64,000 nt of DNA from Conchocele bisecta (taxonomy: Eukaryota > Mollusca > Bivalvia > Lucinida > Thyasiridae): positions 11,830,042 through 11,894,041 of the forward strand of contig CM055272.1 of the NCBI GenBank assembly GCA_029237695.1, in the 5' to 3' direction. The notes under the pieces were generated by a model. It did no database searches. It was not told the DNA's origin and saw only the letters and a program-made list of their open reading frames with translations. This document shows, in pieces, positions 46,076 through 58,728 of this stretch; position 1 is the stretch's first letter; every line of letters starts with the position of its first letter. Both the position numbers and the translations under genes were made by a program.

Positions 46076-46568
46076 TAACAACGAGTCAGCACACAGTGGT
46101 GGACCTGTAACATGTAAAACCACTGTACGTACATCTAACAATTGTGCACAAGTTGACGTATTCACACTACTTTTAACCCTTTCAACACCACAGGCCTGTA
46201 TAGCAGTATTGACAAATTGTGTAGATCCAGATGAGCCGGCTCGTTACGATAGGTCTAGATAGTTTCCACTGTTTTGTTCCACTGCTTCACTATTCAGTTC
46301 ATCATTAAATCAATAAGACATCAATAAACCCTTTACGCATGTATCATAGTTTTCCTCAACTGGCTAATTTATAATTCTAAAACTGATAGTATAATTCCTA
46401 ATTCTGAGAATTTCATTTGTGTCCAACTTCCAAATGTGTAGAATGTTCCTGTTGTGAAGACTGTATGTACATACTTGTTGACATCCAATACCCCAACCGA
46501 GGAATTGTTTGCCTGTCTATTTTCCAGCCACTGGATATTCTAATTGACAGTGGTTGACTGACCTACAT

Positions 46569-46965
46569 CAGAGCTCCAGATAAGCTGCGTATTTGCGTAA
46601 ATACCTAATTAAAATTGCCAAAAACCCAATTGAAATCAGAAGTAGCGAGTATCAAAAAGCAATAACAAATTTGTGGTACCTTTATCATGCTACAGAAAAC
46701 AACAGACCACAAATATAGCATATTGTTCTTATTTTCCATGAAAACACATCTTGGTATTTCATTAGAATTGTCTCCAATGAGACAATTCTAATGAAATGCC
46801 AAGACATGTTTTCATTTCGAAGCAAACTATTCAATAATTGCTGTCTGTTGATGTGTAAACAGTAATGTGATTTTATTTTACCCAATTCAAATATTGAAAT
46901 ACCCAATTGCTTGAGAAATGATGGAGTGAAAATACTCAATTACTAATTCCTTATCTGGAGCTCTG
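46569..46965. mobile_element. Foldback MITE with CAGAGCTCCAGATAAG ends
   Basis: CAGAGCTCCAGATAAG and CTTATCTGGAGCTCTG termini. The central hairpin is TTTCATTAGAATTGTC / GACAATTCTAATGAAA. Outer parts are also largely self-complementary in word content (AATTGGGTA / TACCCAATT). Confidence 0.7.
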
Positions 46966-47261
46966 CTACACACACACACATTGAGCTTGCACCACATCAC
47001 AGGGACCCCAACTTGCCATGATTGGTGGGAAATGAAGTAGACCCAGCTTTGTCAGACAGTGGCAGTATTTGATAACCACTGAGCAATTAAGTTATGGCCC
47101 TCTGGAGATGCCTGCTGCTTCTAGTTGTTGATGTTATTGATTAATGAACAATCCTATTAAGAGCAGTAAAAGGTCAACCAACAAACACTAACGTTCTCCC
47201 ATATGGAATCCGGCCTTGTGATGATGAATATAATAGGAAGAAAGAATTTTTTTTTTATTAA

Positions 47262-47477
47262 CCCTTAGACCCCTATCTTATTTTTTTTGTCGTCTGCTGT
47301 TTATTTTCTATTTTCCATTTTTATCATCAAAAACATGCTTTGACAGCACTTTAGAATAATTTACAACATGCTTTGACAGCACTTCTGAAGTGCTGTCAAA
47401 CCATGTTTTTATTGAGAAATAAGACAAGATATAAAAGCAACAGCAGATGACAATTGTTGTGAGTAGCGGTCTGAGGG
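47262..47477. mobile_element. piggyBac-type MITE, copy 3
   Basis: TTAA then CCCTTAGACCCCTATC; right end GTAGCGGTCTGAGGG then TTAG. The interior has GCTTTGACAGCACTT and AAGTGCTGTCAAA. Orientation is opposite to copies 1 and 2. Confidence 0.65.
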
Positions 47478-47679
47478 TTAGCGTCCTGCAACCAATAAAG
47501 TTTTCACATCTCCAATAGGCAGGAATAGTCAGTCATCAATTGTCGTTATTTTAGCTCCCGTGGGAAAGTCATGAACAGAAAGTTTTCTCTGAGCGGCATC
47601 TAATAATATAGGTCCCGTGGAGTATTTTCAACCACCGCGCCAATTTTTTCTTACATTCCTTGGTACAAATCTATGCAAA

Positions 47680-48660
47680 CTAGATTGGTCAGTAAGCGAG
47701 GCTTACGGAATACCCCCCGCGTGGGCCCAGGTACCACTAAAATATGTAAAAATTTCTAAGTGTGTGAGCTTGGACCTTGACTCTGGGCTTAGCGGGAGCG
47801 GCATGAATGTGAATTTGTCACAGGGTGGTAGAGGTCCATTGAAGCAATGTGTGTGTGAAATGTGTAGCAGATCCGAGCAAGGAAATAGAAGTTATAACCG
47901 ATTTCTCTGATGTTCAGTTTTGTAAAGAGACTAGGAATGTGACCTTGACCTCGAGATCAGCGGGAATTTGTCACAGCATGATAGTAGAGCCTTAGAGGAA
48001 TGCATGCATGAAATATTAAGAATTTTCGATGAAAGAAATAGAAGTTATAACATATTTCTCTGATGTCAAGTTTTGTAAAGAGACTAAGTATGTAACCTTG
48101 ACCTTGGGATCCGCGGGGGTTGGACGGTCGTAGATTTGTCACAGCATGCAACCTTAGAGGAATGCATGAGTAAAATATTAAGAATTTTCAATGAAGGAAA
48201 TAGAAGTTTTAACTTATTTCTCTAATGTTAAGTTTTGTAAAGAGACCAAGTATTTGACTTGACCTTGGGATCAGTGGGGGTTGGACGGTCGTGGATTTGG
48301 CACAGCATGGTAGTAGAGCCTTACAGGAATGCATGTGTGAAATATTAAGCATTTTAGATGAAGGAAATAGAAGTTATAACAATATTTCTCTGATGTTAAG
48401 TTTTGTAAAGATACCTAAGTATTTGACCTTGACCTTGGGATCAGCCAGGGTTGGACGGTCGTGGATTTGGCACAGCATGGTAGTAGAGCCTTACAGGAAT
48501 CCATGTGTGAAATATTAAGCATTTTAGATGAAGGAAATAGAAGTTATAACAATATTTCTCTGATGTTAAATTTACGGACGCACGGACGCACGGACGCACG
48601 GACGCACGCATGGACGACCTGACTCCAGTATACCCACCCACAACTTGTTGCGGGGGGTAT
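47680..48660 (+). mobile_element. Array element family 3, copy d (complete)
   Basis: Left end AACTAGATTGGTCAGTAAGC, GCGTGGGCCCAGGTACC. About five units with ACCTTGACCTTGGGATC and GAAATATTAAG. Then GGACGCACGGACGCACGGAC and the right end CTGACTCCAGTATACCC...CAACTTGTTGCGGGGGGTAT. Confidence 0.75.
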
Positions 48661-49319
48661 AATTAGTTATGATGTCATAATACCATTGGTATATAGCAAT
48701 ATACCAGTTTACATGATACATATATGCAATCCCACAATAATGAAATGGCTATATATTTATTTTCACACTTGATATTTGTTGTGCATACTAACACATTCAT
48801 ATATACTAATTTATCATTTGTGTCCGAAGAAACCAGAGTACCCAAGAAAATTTAACTATTTTTGTATCGTTTAGTGGTACATATAGGTTTGTAAACTTCA
48901 GCAAACAGACTATTGGACACACTGCGACTATTTTCAAGGGCGGATTCAGGGGTGGAGGACCCGGCGCGCCCCCCCTAAAATTTGGCGAGTAAAGATTTTT
49001 TACAAGTTACAAGGCACGTTTCTACGTTCGCGTTGTGAATTTATTGGGTTTTTTTGCTCCAAAATGCGCCAGAACGCAGGAAATGCGATGTAGATTTCAA
49101 AAACTTTTCGGGGGGGAATACCCCCGGACCCCCCTACCGCGTTCGATAATGTAGTCAGGTATTGCAAAATAGTTAGGCCCCCCCTAACCCGAAATCCTCG
49201 ATCCGCAGTAGTACATATTGTAAAATCAGTCTGTATGTCAATTCCAGACATATATATGTTGTATATATTTCGAGCGGTATCAGAATATTTGAGATCTCTG
49301 GAATGCTGCATATTATAAA

Positions 49320-50699
49320 ACAAGAATTCCGCACAGAAGCGGTGTCGCACCTGCCGAGGCATTTAACCGTAACAAGATCATGGGCATGTGCAAAAGTAAG
49401 CATCACAAAAACTGTCAGAGAGGTGCATGCTTAAAACACGAAAAAGGTCAAGGTTGAAGAAACTTTTTGACAGAAAAAAATCGCTAAGTGTTTCCACAAC
49501 CATGTGAAGGTCAAAAAGGTCATGGTCATGTTAATGGTGGCATGAGTGTCTTCCAAATGCTTACAATTATCAAGTGTCCAAATATTTGAAGAACTTGCAG
49601 AAATCCATCAGTAAAATTAATGTTATACGATGATGAAGAAACTTGTATTAAGTTTTTGAAGCAAAATATGGCTACGTGTTCCCGCAAAAATGTGAAGATA
49701 CAAAATTGAAGCAATCTGTCAAGTAATATTAAAGTTATATCATGATGAAAAAACTTGTGCAAAAAAATGGCTAAATGTTTCCACAAAAATGTAAAAAAGG
49801 TCAAGTCAAGGTCATGTTAATGAGTGTGTTCCCAATGCTTACATGTATCGAGTGTCCAAACATTGAAGCAATCCATGAAGTAACATTAATGTTATATACG
49901 ATGATTACGAAACTTGTACAAACTTTTTGACGCAAAAAGTGTTTCGGTAAAAATGTGAAGATGTCAAGGTCATGTTAACGTTGGCATGAGGGTGTTCCAA
50001 TTGATCACATGTATCAAGTGTCCAAATATTGAAACAATCCATTCAGTAATATTAAAGTTATATCATGATAAAGAAACTTGTACAAATATTTTGACACAAA
50101 AAATGGCTAAGTGTTTCCGCAAAAATGTGAAGGTAAAAAATGTCACGGTCATGTTAATGGCGGCATGAGTGTATTCCAAATGCTCACATATATCATGTGT
50201 CTAAATAATGAAGCAATCTGTCCAGTAATATTAAAGTTATACCATGGTGAAGAAGCTTGTACACACTTATTGACACAAAAAAATGGCTAAGTGTTTCCAC
50301 AAAAATGTGAATGTAAAAAAGGTCAAGGTCATGTTAATGGTAGCATGAGTGTGTTCCAAATGCTCACATATATCAAGTGTCCAACTATTGAAGCAATCAG
50401 TCAAGTAATATTAAAGTTATACCATGATGAAGAAGCTTGTACAAACTTTTTGATGCAAAAAAATGGCTATGTGTTTCTGCAAAAATATGAAGGTAAAAAA
50501 GGTTAATGTCATGTTAATGGCGGCATGAGTGTGTTTCCAATGCTCACATATATCAAGTGTCCAAATATTGAAGCAATCCGTCAAGTAATATTAAAGTTAT
50601 ACTATGATAACAAAGCTTGTACAAATGCTTTGACATTTCGGACGACGACAAAGGAAAAAGCGGCGACTATAGTCACGACTTCTGCTAAAGCAGGCACGA
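49320..50699 (-). mobile_element. Family-1 ends around a second array type
   Basis: Minus strand. Its left end (near 50699) is TCGTGCCTGCTTTAGCAGAA with GACTATAGTCGCCGC; its right end (near 49320) is CTCGGCAGGTGCGACACCGC...CGGAATTCTTGT. The array unit of about 175 bp carries AACTTTAATATTACTTGAC, ATTGCTTCAATATTTGGACA, CTCATGCCGCCATTAACATG, ACCTTGACC and TTTGTGGAAACACTTAGCCA. Confidence 0.7.
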
Positions 50700-50711
50700 C
50701 AAAAAGATATA

Positions 50712-51771
50712 CAGGGATCCTCTAGATTATCGGACAAAAATGGCAGTTGTTTTATGATATTTTTCTTAAAATAGCAGCTACGGGCATAACATTTTCACAG
50801 AACAATCGTCGGTTCTTGCTTTCTCAACGCATGTAAACTATTTAGCAAACTGTGCCATCTTTCTCACTTAAAATTGGGTCAGATCATCAGTCGTAAGATT
50901 GCCCCAAAATTAACATTGACAATCAATTATCCGGACAAATGTATAACCGTCTTATAACTTGTATTCTCACCTTTAAATCATAATGTTATCGCCTGAAAAC
51001 CAGTGTAAACAGCATTGTGTAGTTCTGCAGAAAAAAACAACCACCATTCGCTTCTTGGAAATCATCGTATTTATAGAATTTATTGTATTTATAGAACAAC
51101 TCTGAAATGACGTAATGGGCGCACTCGATTGACCTCGTCATAATTTGGTAGAAAAATGCGGGGTAATGAGGCCCATAAAGGAAATTCTGATCGTTTCGTA
51201 CACTGGTGTTTTTGCACCTGTCGATTTTACCCACAAATTAATATGGGTGCGAAATGGTGTGTAATGGCTTGGGTCCAAAATGGCTTGGGGCGATTTGGCC
51301 TTGAAACAATTATTATTTGTTTTTGGATAAGTAGCTCTTCGTTCTTTTTCTATCATGATACATTTTCGCATTCCTTCCTATCTGCTTTGTATTGTACATT
51401 GTGTATTAAACAGTCTGAAAATGATAATGGAGGAATGCATCGTATCGTCTGCATACTACACACAACAGAGTATTGAAAAACTCTATAGGGGCCTCAAATT
51501 ATGCGCATGAGCAGTGACAGATACAAGCCCCCGCATGATGTTTGACGTTGTAAACAACTTGTGGACATAGTTGGGGGGAATGTTTTCAGCAAGTTTTACT
51601 AAAATGTTTACCTTGGCGATATATTATTCACACTGGCATGAAAACAGCAAGCACCTGAGTGAGTGATTTAGATGTGTTCATTGCAAAATCGGATCAAATG
51701 AATACGTTTAATTAACAGCTAATTTCATTTGTCCGATAAATTGATTGTCCGGATAATTGGTATGACCCCTG
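50712..51771. mobile_element. TA-flanked pogo/Tigger-like element, non-autonomous
   Basis: Ends CAGGGATCCTCTAGATTATC and GATAATTGGTATGACCCCTG with TTTGTCCGATAA-type subterminal words, flanked by TA at both sides. CAGGG...CCCTG with TA fits pogo/Tigger-like elements (family knowledge). No transposase. Confidence 0.6.
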
Positions 51772-52868
51772 TAGTAATTTTCTACAATCTTCAAGCATGT
51801 TAGCACGGCCGTGTCGCATGAAAACCTTGCCATTATGTCACAAAGTTGTCAGCCAACGTCTTGTTATACCACTCCAGCCTGGGACCATTAACTTTAATTG
51901 TGCAGATTACATCATTGCACCTCTATATGACAATACATGTACAATGAGAGTAAGTATTATATTTTTTTATTATTCTACAACAACTAAAAATATATGCAAA
52001 GTCTTATAGTATGGTTGACAGCTGATCCTTATTCTTGGAGTACACAGAAAACACTTTATTCAGGCGACCACTATGTTATATGTTGATATGTCATAAGTTC
52101 CCCGGTTGCGACGATGATGTAAATAGATTAACTCGATATACTGTGGTTATGGTGACACGGTAGTTGGAATTAGTTTTACAGAGATAACTAAAATGTTTAT
52201 ATTTCATTAAAATGCTTCAATGCCATATACAGTGTATATATGATATGAGGTCCATAGCTTTATGGGGCTATATTTACTGTCTTCGAGTAGGACCAGTGAC
52301 AGTATGTGAAGGACATGTGAACTCATTTGTATGCAATGGATATTGGCTTTGAACGTATATTTTGAGGAACTATTATTAAGACAAATCGATTCTATATGTA
52401 TAGACATGTATAGACACATATTTTGAGAGTATCATGGTCATGTTAATAGCAATAACATAGCAATACTATGTACAGTGAAATCGCGATGGCTCAAAATGCG
52501 ATGCCTCGTAATGCCGGGCTCGCTCGAAATAGCATCGCAGTCCTGATAATTTTCCCTATATGTTTAATGTAATTTAAATATTATGCTATTATATTATGAT
52601 GGCTTGAACATTTTGTCGAAGTCTGTGTTTGACTGTGTTTGAATTATTGCGTGCTCGACCTGTCCGTGAAATGTTATTCCTCGTCAGGTGCAGTTAATCA
52701 ATTTGATCGTTACCGTTGTTGAGTGCGACAGTTTTAAACTTTAATTGAACAGTTGCTATCTTATTTTGTTGTTGTTTCGTGTCACATAACAACTAAATGA
52801 CATACGACATTTATTAAATATTCTAGGCCTCGGCCACTCGGAGCATTTAATAGGATGTCGTAAATGGT

Positions 52869-53080
52869 CGTTTTTTGTTGTAACTCGAGTCGCACACAAG
52901 CAGAGTCGTTGCTCGGGTCCAACTCGTATCGAGCTATCGTAACCCGCCACGGCATGGGTTCGATCTAAGTTACTCGAGTAAGGTTCAAAGGTCAAATTCT
53001 TTAACTCAAGTTGGAACTCTGCTTGTTCCACTGATACTCGCATTATTCGAGTTGCTACCCAGGAGTTACAATGAAAAACG
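52869..53080. mobile_element. Short TIR element
   Basis: CGTTTTTTGTTGTAACTCGA and GAGTTACAATGAAAAACG are inverted. The interior is rich in CTCGAGT-like words in both orientations. Superfamily not determined. Confidence 0.5.
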
Positions 53081-53310
53081 CACATTGATATTTCCTAACT
53101 TCTACTGAAATTCCCATCAGTGGAAAATTAGATCAGCTGGCGCATTCAGATCAGGGCCTGAATTGTGTACCCTGGACAGCTATCCGTGATGCATGTAACA
53201 AAACGTTAAGCCTTTTATGTAAGTTACATTTGTCTGCAAGTTACCAACGTTTACTGGTCACATACTAAGTAAAGCTCCTTTTGTTGCATCGGAACATTTT
53301 ATGAGACAAC

Positions 53311-53810
53311 NNNNNNNNNNNNNNNNNNNNNNNNNNNNNNNNNNNNNNNNNNNNNNNNNNNNNNNNNNNNNNNNNNNNNNNNNNNNNNNNNNNNNNNNNN
53401 NNNNNNNNNNNNNNNNNNNNNNNNNNNNNNNNNNNNNNNNNNNNNNNNNNNNNNNNNNNNNNNNNNNNNNNNNNNNNNNNNNNNNNNNNNNNNNNNNNNN
53501 NNNNNNNNNNNNNNNNNNNNNNNNNNNNNNNNNNNNNNNNNNNNNNNNNNNNNNNNNNNNNNNNNNNNNNNNNNNNNNNNNNNNNNNNNNNNNNNNNNNN
53601 NNNNNNNNNNNNNNNNNNNNNNNNNNNNNNNNNNNNNNNNNNNNNNNNNNNNNNNNNNNNNNNNNNNNNNNNNNNNNNNNNNNNNNNNNNNNNNNNNNNN
53701 NNNNNNNNNNNNNNNNNNNNNNNNNNNNNNNNNNNNNNNNNNNNNNNNNNNNNNNNNNNNNNNNNNNNNNNNNNNNNNNNNNNNNNNNNNNNNNNNNNNN
53801 NNNNNNNNNN
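53311..53810. other. Assembly gap, 500 N
   Basis: Fixed-size placeholder lying exactly at the inner end of the left inverted arm. Confidence 0.95.
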
Positions 53811-54240
53811 ACGTCAGTTCAAGACAGAGGATTTTCAAGTTGCATTTGCAAGTTGGGTTGGTCATCACCAGAAGTGTGTATGGTGTCAGGGACAATACTT
53901 CGAGAATGAATAACATGTAGCCAATCAATATGACAGATATGAGCATGTTAGCTTGAAACACACACAAGGTACATAACAGTCTGTAAGACATGTACTTTTT
54001 CAGATGCGCAAATTTGATGTTGCGCCGGGTATCCTAACCTGTCGTTGTTATCAGGACAGCCACGCGCAACTGTATGTATGCCGCATACTACAATTGTGTA
54101 ACGACATATATTATGATTTGTTCTCGGATTATGCAAAATATCAGTTGATATAGCGTCTGTGAAAACATTCCTGGAATTTATTGAATCCCCCTCGTATGTA
54201 CTACATACATGGGTCATCGCTATATCCCTTCTAGTCCGTC
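53811..54240. other. No feature recognised
   Basis: Unique-looking sequence with no defensible exon. Confidence 0.4.
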
Positions 54241-54513
54241 GTCAATTGTTCTCCCGTGGGAAGTTTGTGAACATTTTGTTTTGAGTACAGAATCGTTGTC
54301 TATTTAATATTTGAAAAATAATAAGCCACCGCGCCAATTTTTCTGAGCTAGATTGTTCATATGGCGGCTGTTTTAAAAATTGGCCGCCAAAAATGCCAAT
54401 TGTCCACTTGTTGTCCACAACAGCTGATAGCACGATACTAAAACAAGTAAGTGTACATTCTCATGTGCAATAATATGTCCAATCATGATACCAATGTTCC
54501 CAGCCAATTTTTG

Positions 54514-55320
54514 TCGTGCCTGCTTTAGCAGAAAGCGCGACTATAGTCTCCGCTTTTTCCGTCGTCGTCGTCCGAAATGTCAAAAACTTTGTACAAGCTT
54601 CGTCATCATGCTATAACTTTAATATTACTTTACGGATTGCTTCAATATTTGGACACTTGATACATGTAAGCATTAGGAACACACTCATGCCACCACAGTG
54701 GGTGGTGGTTGGGCGAACGTGACAGCGTAAATTAACGGTAGGGGTTCCTCCTTATAAGAATCACAATTTGCCTGGTTTGGCCCTCAGGTACTTTTTTTAT
54801 CTTTGGCTCTTTTGTTACCTGGGAGTTGAATTGGGTTATTGCCCATTATAAAAGTAGTAAGATTATTACTGATCCTACTGCTTTTGGGAGGGGCCAAATG
54901 ATTCTGGTGTGGCGAGGACCTGGCATCGGATCAAGATTATTCTGATTTCAGGGCTAACTTCCAATCTGGAGTTTGTGGGTTCAAACATCACCTTACGCAT
55001 CAAAAATACTTTCATAGTACATGTATTTCCATCCCACTGGTCTGTCGGATGAGACATTAAACTGCCGTCCTGCCTCTATATGACCTTAGCTGTTGCTGGG
55101 ACGTTAAACCCATTCACTTTCACCTTTTTTTACCTTCACTTGGATGTGGAAACACTTAGTTTATGTCAAAAAGTTTCTTCAACCATGACCTTTTTCTTGT
55201 TTTCAGCATGCCCTTCTCTGACGTTTTTTGTGATGCTGACTTTAGCGCATGTCCATGATCATGTTGCGGTCAAAAAATGCCTCGGCATGCACGACACCGT
55301 TTCTGTGGCAGAATTCTTGT
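54514..55320 (+). mobile_element. Family-1 ends, second array type, with SINE inside
   Basis: Left end TCGTGCCTGCTTTAGCAGAA, GACTATAGTC, CGTCGTCGTCCG. One partial array unit (ATGCTATAACTTTAATATTA). Then a SINE insertion, remaining array, and the right end CTCGGCATGCACGACACCG...AGAATTCTTGT. Confidence 0.65.
54697..55128 (+). mobile_element. SINE-like retroposon, second copy
   Basis: Shares with 14849-15318: GGTTTGGCCCTCA, TATAAAAGTA, GATCCTACTGCTTTTGGGA-like, TCTGGTGTGGCGAGGACCTG and the GGGACGTTAAACCCATTCAC tail. TGGGTTCAAACATC resembles a B box. No clear target duplication seen. Confidence 0.6.
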
Positions 55321-55833
55321 GAATGCAAAATGGCTGCCAAAACTGCTACATTTTCTTTCTGTCCACAATAACAGCTTATAGCAGGGTATTAACATGATTA
55401 GTTATGCATTCTGATGTGAAATACCTTGTCCAATCATGATACCAATTTTCACAGCCAACTTTGAATTCAAAATGGTATCTCAAACAGCTTAATTTTCAAT
55501 TTCTATCCACAATAACAGCTCACGACAAGGTATTAACATGATTAATTGTGCAGTCTGATGTTAAATAACTTGTCCAATCATGATACCAATGTTCGCAGTC
55601 AACTTTAACTTGCAAATCAATTTAAATTCTGATGTTTCGGCTTTTTTTATTGTCAATATAAGAATGATTTGAAAATAGAGTAATATTTTTGCGTTATTTC
55701 TGACATGCATTCTTTTTCATACATATCATTTGCCTAGCAACATAAATTCCTATATCGTACAACATTTGTAGTAATCATGCTACTACGCAGTATGTTAAGA
55801 ACATATCTATCGGTTATCAGCGAACTATATAAA

Positions 55834-55849
55834 CCCCCCCCCCCCCCCC
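55834..55849 (+). repeat. C homopolymer, about 16
   Basis: Single-base run in otherwise unique sequence; its length is unreliable in any assembly. Confidence 0.8.
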
Positions 55850-56349
55850 GAGCCATTTCGTAGGACTGTTATGCATGTCTTCATATAATAGTTAATGACT
55901 TTTATAGTACTTATTTACAGATTTAAGTCAGCATGTGAAATTAATATTAAACTTTTAACAAAAAAAATTCAATTACTATCAAAGGAGAAAGGCTCCACTA
56001 TTTACTGTAAATAGCGGTGCAAATATTAATGTAGCAGGTGGTTGTAACGTCACTTGAAACAGTGGTGTATGGGCCCAGCTCAAAAGACGTTGGTATTATG
56101 GTGTCTAATAAAATCGGGAACCAGTTGTCTCATAAAATGTTCCGACGCAACAAAAGGAGCTTTACTTAGTATGTGACCAGTAAACGTTGGTAACTTGCAG
56201 ACAAATGTAACTTAGATAAAAGGCTTAACGTTTTGTTACATGCATCACGGATAGCTGTCCAGGGTACACAATTCAGGCCCTGATCTGAATGCGCCAGCTG
56301 ATCTAATTTTCCACTGATGGGAATTTCAGTAGAAGTTAGGAAATATCAA

Positions 56350-56562
56350 TGTGCGTTTTTCGTTGTAACTCCTGGGTAGCAACTCGAATAATGCGAGTAT
56401 CAGTGGAACGAGCAGAGTTCCAACTTGAGTTAAAGAATTTGACCTTTGAACCTTACTCGAGTAACTTAAATCGAACCCATGCCGTGGCGGGTTACGATAG
56501 CTCGATACGAGTTGGACCCGAGCAACGACTCTGCTTGTGTGCGACTCGAGTTACAACAAAAA
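56350..56562. mobile_element. Short TIR element, right-arm copy
   Basis: Mirror of 52869-53080. Confidence 0.5.
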
Positions 56563-57661
56563 AACGACCATTTACGACATCCTATTAAATGCTCCGAGTG
56601 ACCAAGGCCTAGAATATTTAATAAATTGTCGTATGTCATTTAGTTGTTATGTGACACGAAACAACAACAAAATAAGATAGCAACTGTTCAATTAAAGTTT
56701 AAAACTGTCGCACTCAACAACGGTAACGATCAAATTGATTAACTGCACCTGACGAGGAATAACATTTCACGGACAGGTCGAGCACGCAATAATTCAAACA
56801 CAGTCAAACACAGACTTCGACAAAATGTTCAAGCCATCATAATATAATAGCATAACTTTTAAATTACATTAAACATATAGGGAAAATTATCAGGACTGCG
56901 ATGCTATTTCGAGCGAGCCCGGCATTACGAGGCATCGCATTTTGAGCCATCGCGATTTCACTGTACATAGTATTGCTATGTTATTGCTATTAACATGACC
57001 ATGATACTCTCAAAATATGTGTCTATACATGTCTATACATATAGAATCGATTTGTCTTAATAATAGTTCCTCAAAATATACGTTTCAAAGCCAATATCCA
57101 TTGCATACAAATGAGTTCACATGTCCTTCACATACTGTCACTGGTCCTACTCGAAGACAGTAAATATAGCCCCATAAAGCTATGGACCTCATATCATATA
57201 TACACTGTATATGGCATTGAAGCATTTTAATGAAATATAAACATTTTAGTTATCTCTGTAAAACTAATTCCAACTACCGTGTCACCATAACCACAGTATA
57301 TCGAGTTAATCTATTTACATCATCGTCGCAACCGGGGAACTTATGACATATCAACATATAACATAGTGGTCGCCTGAATAAAGTGTTTTCTGTGTACTCC
57401 AAGAATAAGGATCAGCTGTCAACCATACTATAAGACTTTGCATATATTTTTAGTTGTTGTAGAATAAAAAATATAATACTTACTCTCATTGTACATGTAT
57501 TGTCATATAGAGGTGCAATGATGTAATCTGCACAATTAAAGTTAATGGTCCCAGGCTGGAGTGGTATAACAAGACGTTGGCTGACAACTTTGTGACATAA
57601 TGGCAAGGTTTTCATGCGACACGGCCGTGCTAACATGCTTGAAGATTGTAGAAAATTACTA

Positions 57662-58716
57662 CAGGGGTCATACCAATTATCCGGACAATCAATTTATCGG
57701 ACAAATGAAATTAGCTGTTAATTAAACGCATTCATTTGATCTGATTTTGCAATGAACACATCTAAGTCACTCAGGTGCTTGCTGTTTCCATGCCAGTGTG
57801 AATAATATATCGCCAAGGTAAACATTTTAGTAAAACTTGCTGAAAACATTCCCCCCAACTATGTCCACAAGTTGTTTACAACGTCAAACGTCACGCGGGG
57901 GCTTGTATCTGTCACTGCTCATGCGCATAATTTGAGGCCCCTATAGAGTTTTTCAATACTCTGTTGTGTGCAGTATGCAGACGATACGATGCATTCCTCC
58001 ATTATCATTTTCAGACTGTTAATACACAATGTACAATACAAAGCAGATAGGAAGGAATGCGAAAATGTATCATGATAGAAAAAGAACGAAGAGCTACTTA
58101 TCCAAAAACAAATAATAATTGTTTCAAGGCCAAATCGCCCCAAGCCATTTTGGACCCAAGCCATTACACACCATTTCGTACCCATATTAATTTGTGGGTA
58201 AAATCGACAGGTGCAAAAACACCAGTGTACGAAACGATCAGAATTTCCTTTATGGGCCTCATTACCCCGCATTTTTCTACCAAATTATGACGAGGTCAAT
58301 CGAGTGCGCCCATTACGTCATTGCAGAGTTGTTCTATAAATACAATAAATTCTATAAATACGATGTTTTCCAAGAAGCGAATGGTGGTTGTTTTTTTCTG
58401 CAGAACTACACAATGCTGTTTACACTGGTTTTCAGGCGATAACATTATGATTTAAAGGTGAGAATACAAGTTATAAGACAGTTATACATTTGTCCAGATA
58501 ATTGATTGTCAATGTTAATTTTGGGGCAATCTTACGACTGATGATCTGACCCAATTTTAAGTGAGAAAGATGGCACAGTTTGCTAAATAGTTTACATGCG
58601 TTGAGAAAGCAAGAACCGACGATTGTTCTGTGAAAATGTTATGCCCGTAGCTGCTATTTTAAGAAAAATATCATAAAACAACTGCCATTTTTGTCCGATA
58701 ATCTAGAGGATCCCTG
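57662..58716. mobile_element. TA-flanked pogo/Tigger-like element, right-arm copy
   Basis: Mirror of 50712-51771: CAGGGGTCATACCAATTATC to GATAATCTAGAGGATCCCTG, with TA on each side. Confidence 0.6.
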
Positions 58717-58728
58717 TATATCTTTTTG

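Larger units (their letters stand above)
46449..53310 (+). repeat. Large inverted duplication, left arm
   Basis: Inverse of 56124-63040, with about 1-2 percent differences by eye plus small indels and microsatellite length changes. It starts exactly at CTGTTGTGAAGACTG and ends at the edge of the N gap (ATGAGACAAC). It contains, in order: a foldback MITE, a piggyBac-type MITE, family 3, family 1 (minus), a TA-flanked transposon and a TIR element. All recur mirrored in the right arm. Confidence 0.9.
54240..55640 (+). mobile_element. Array element, 150-bp units, interrupted by a family-1 element
   Basis: Lead CAATTGTTCTCCCGTGGGAA and CCACCGCGCCAATTTTT (also seen at about 47540-47650). Units at 54363-54512, 55322-55480 and 55481-55620 share ATAACAGCT, GGTATTAACATGATTA and CTTGTCCAATCATGATACCA. 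The family-1 element 54514-55320 sits between units. Confidence 0.55.

Noticed and set aside
52484..52560. Possible pogo/Tigger-type terminus beginning CAGTGAAATCGCGATGGCTC
   Set aside because: No matching inverted end found in the flanking sequence, so no element is called.
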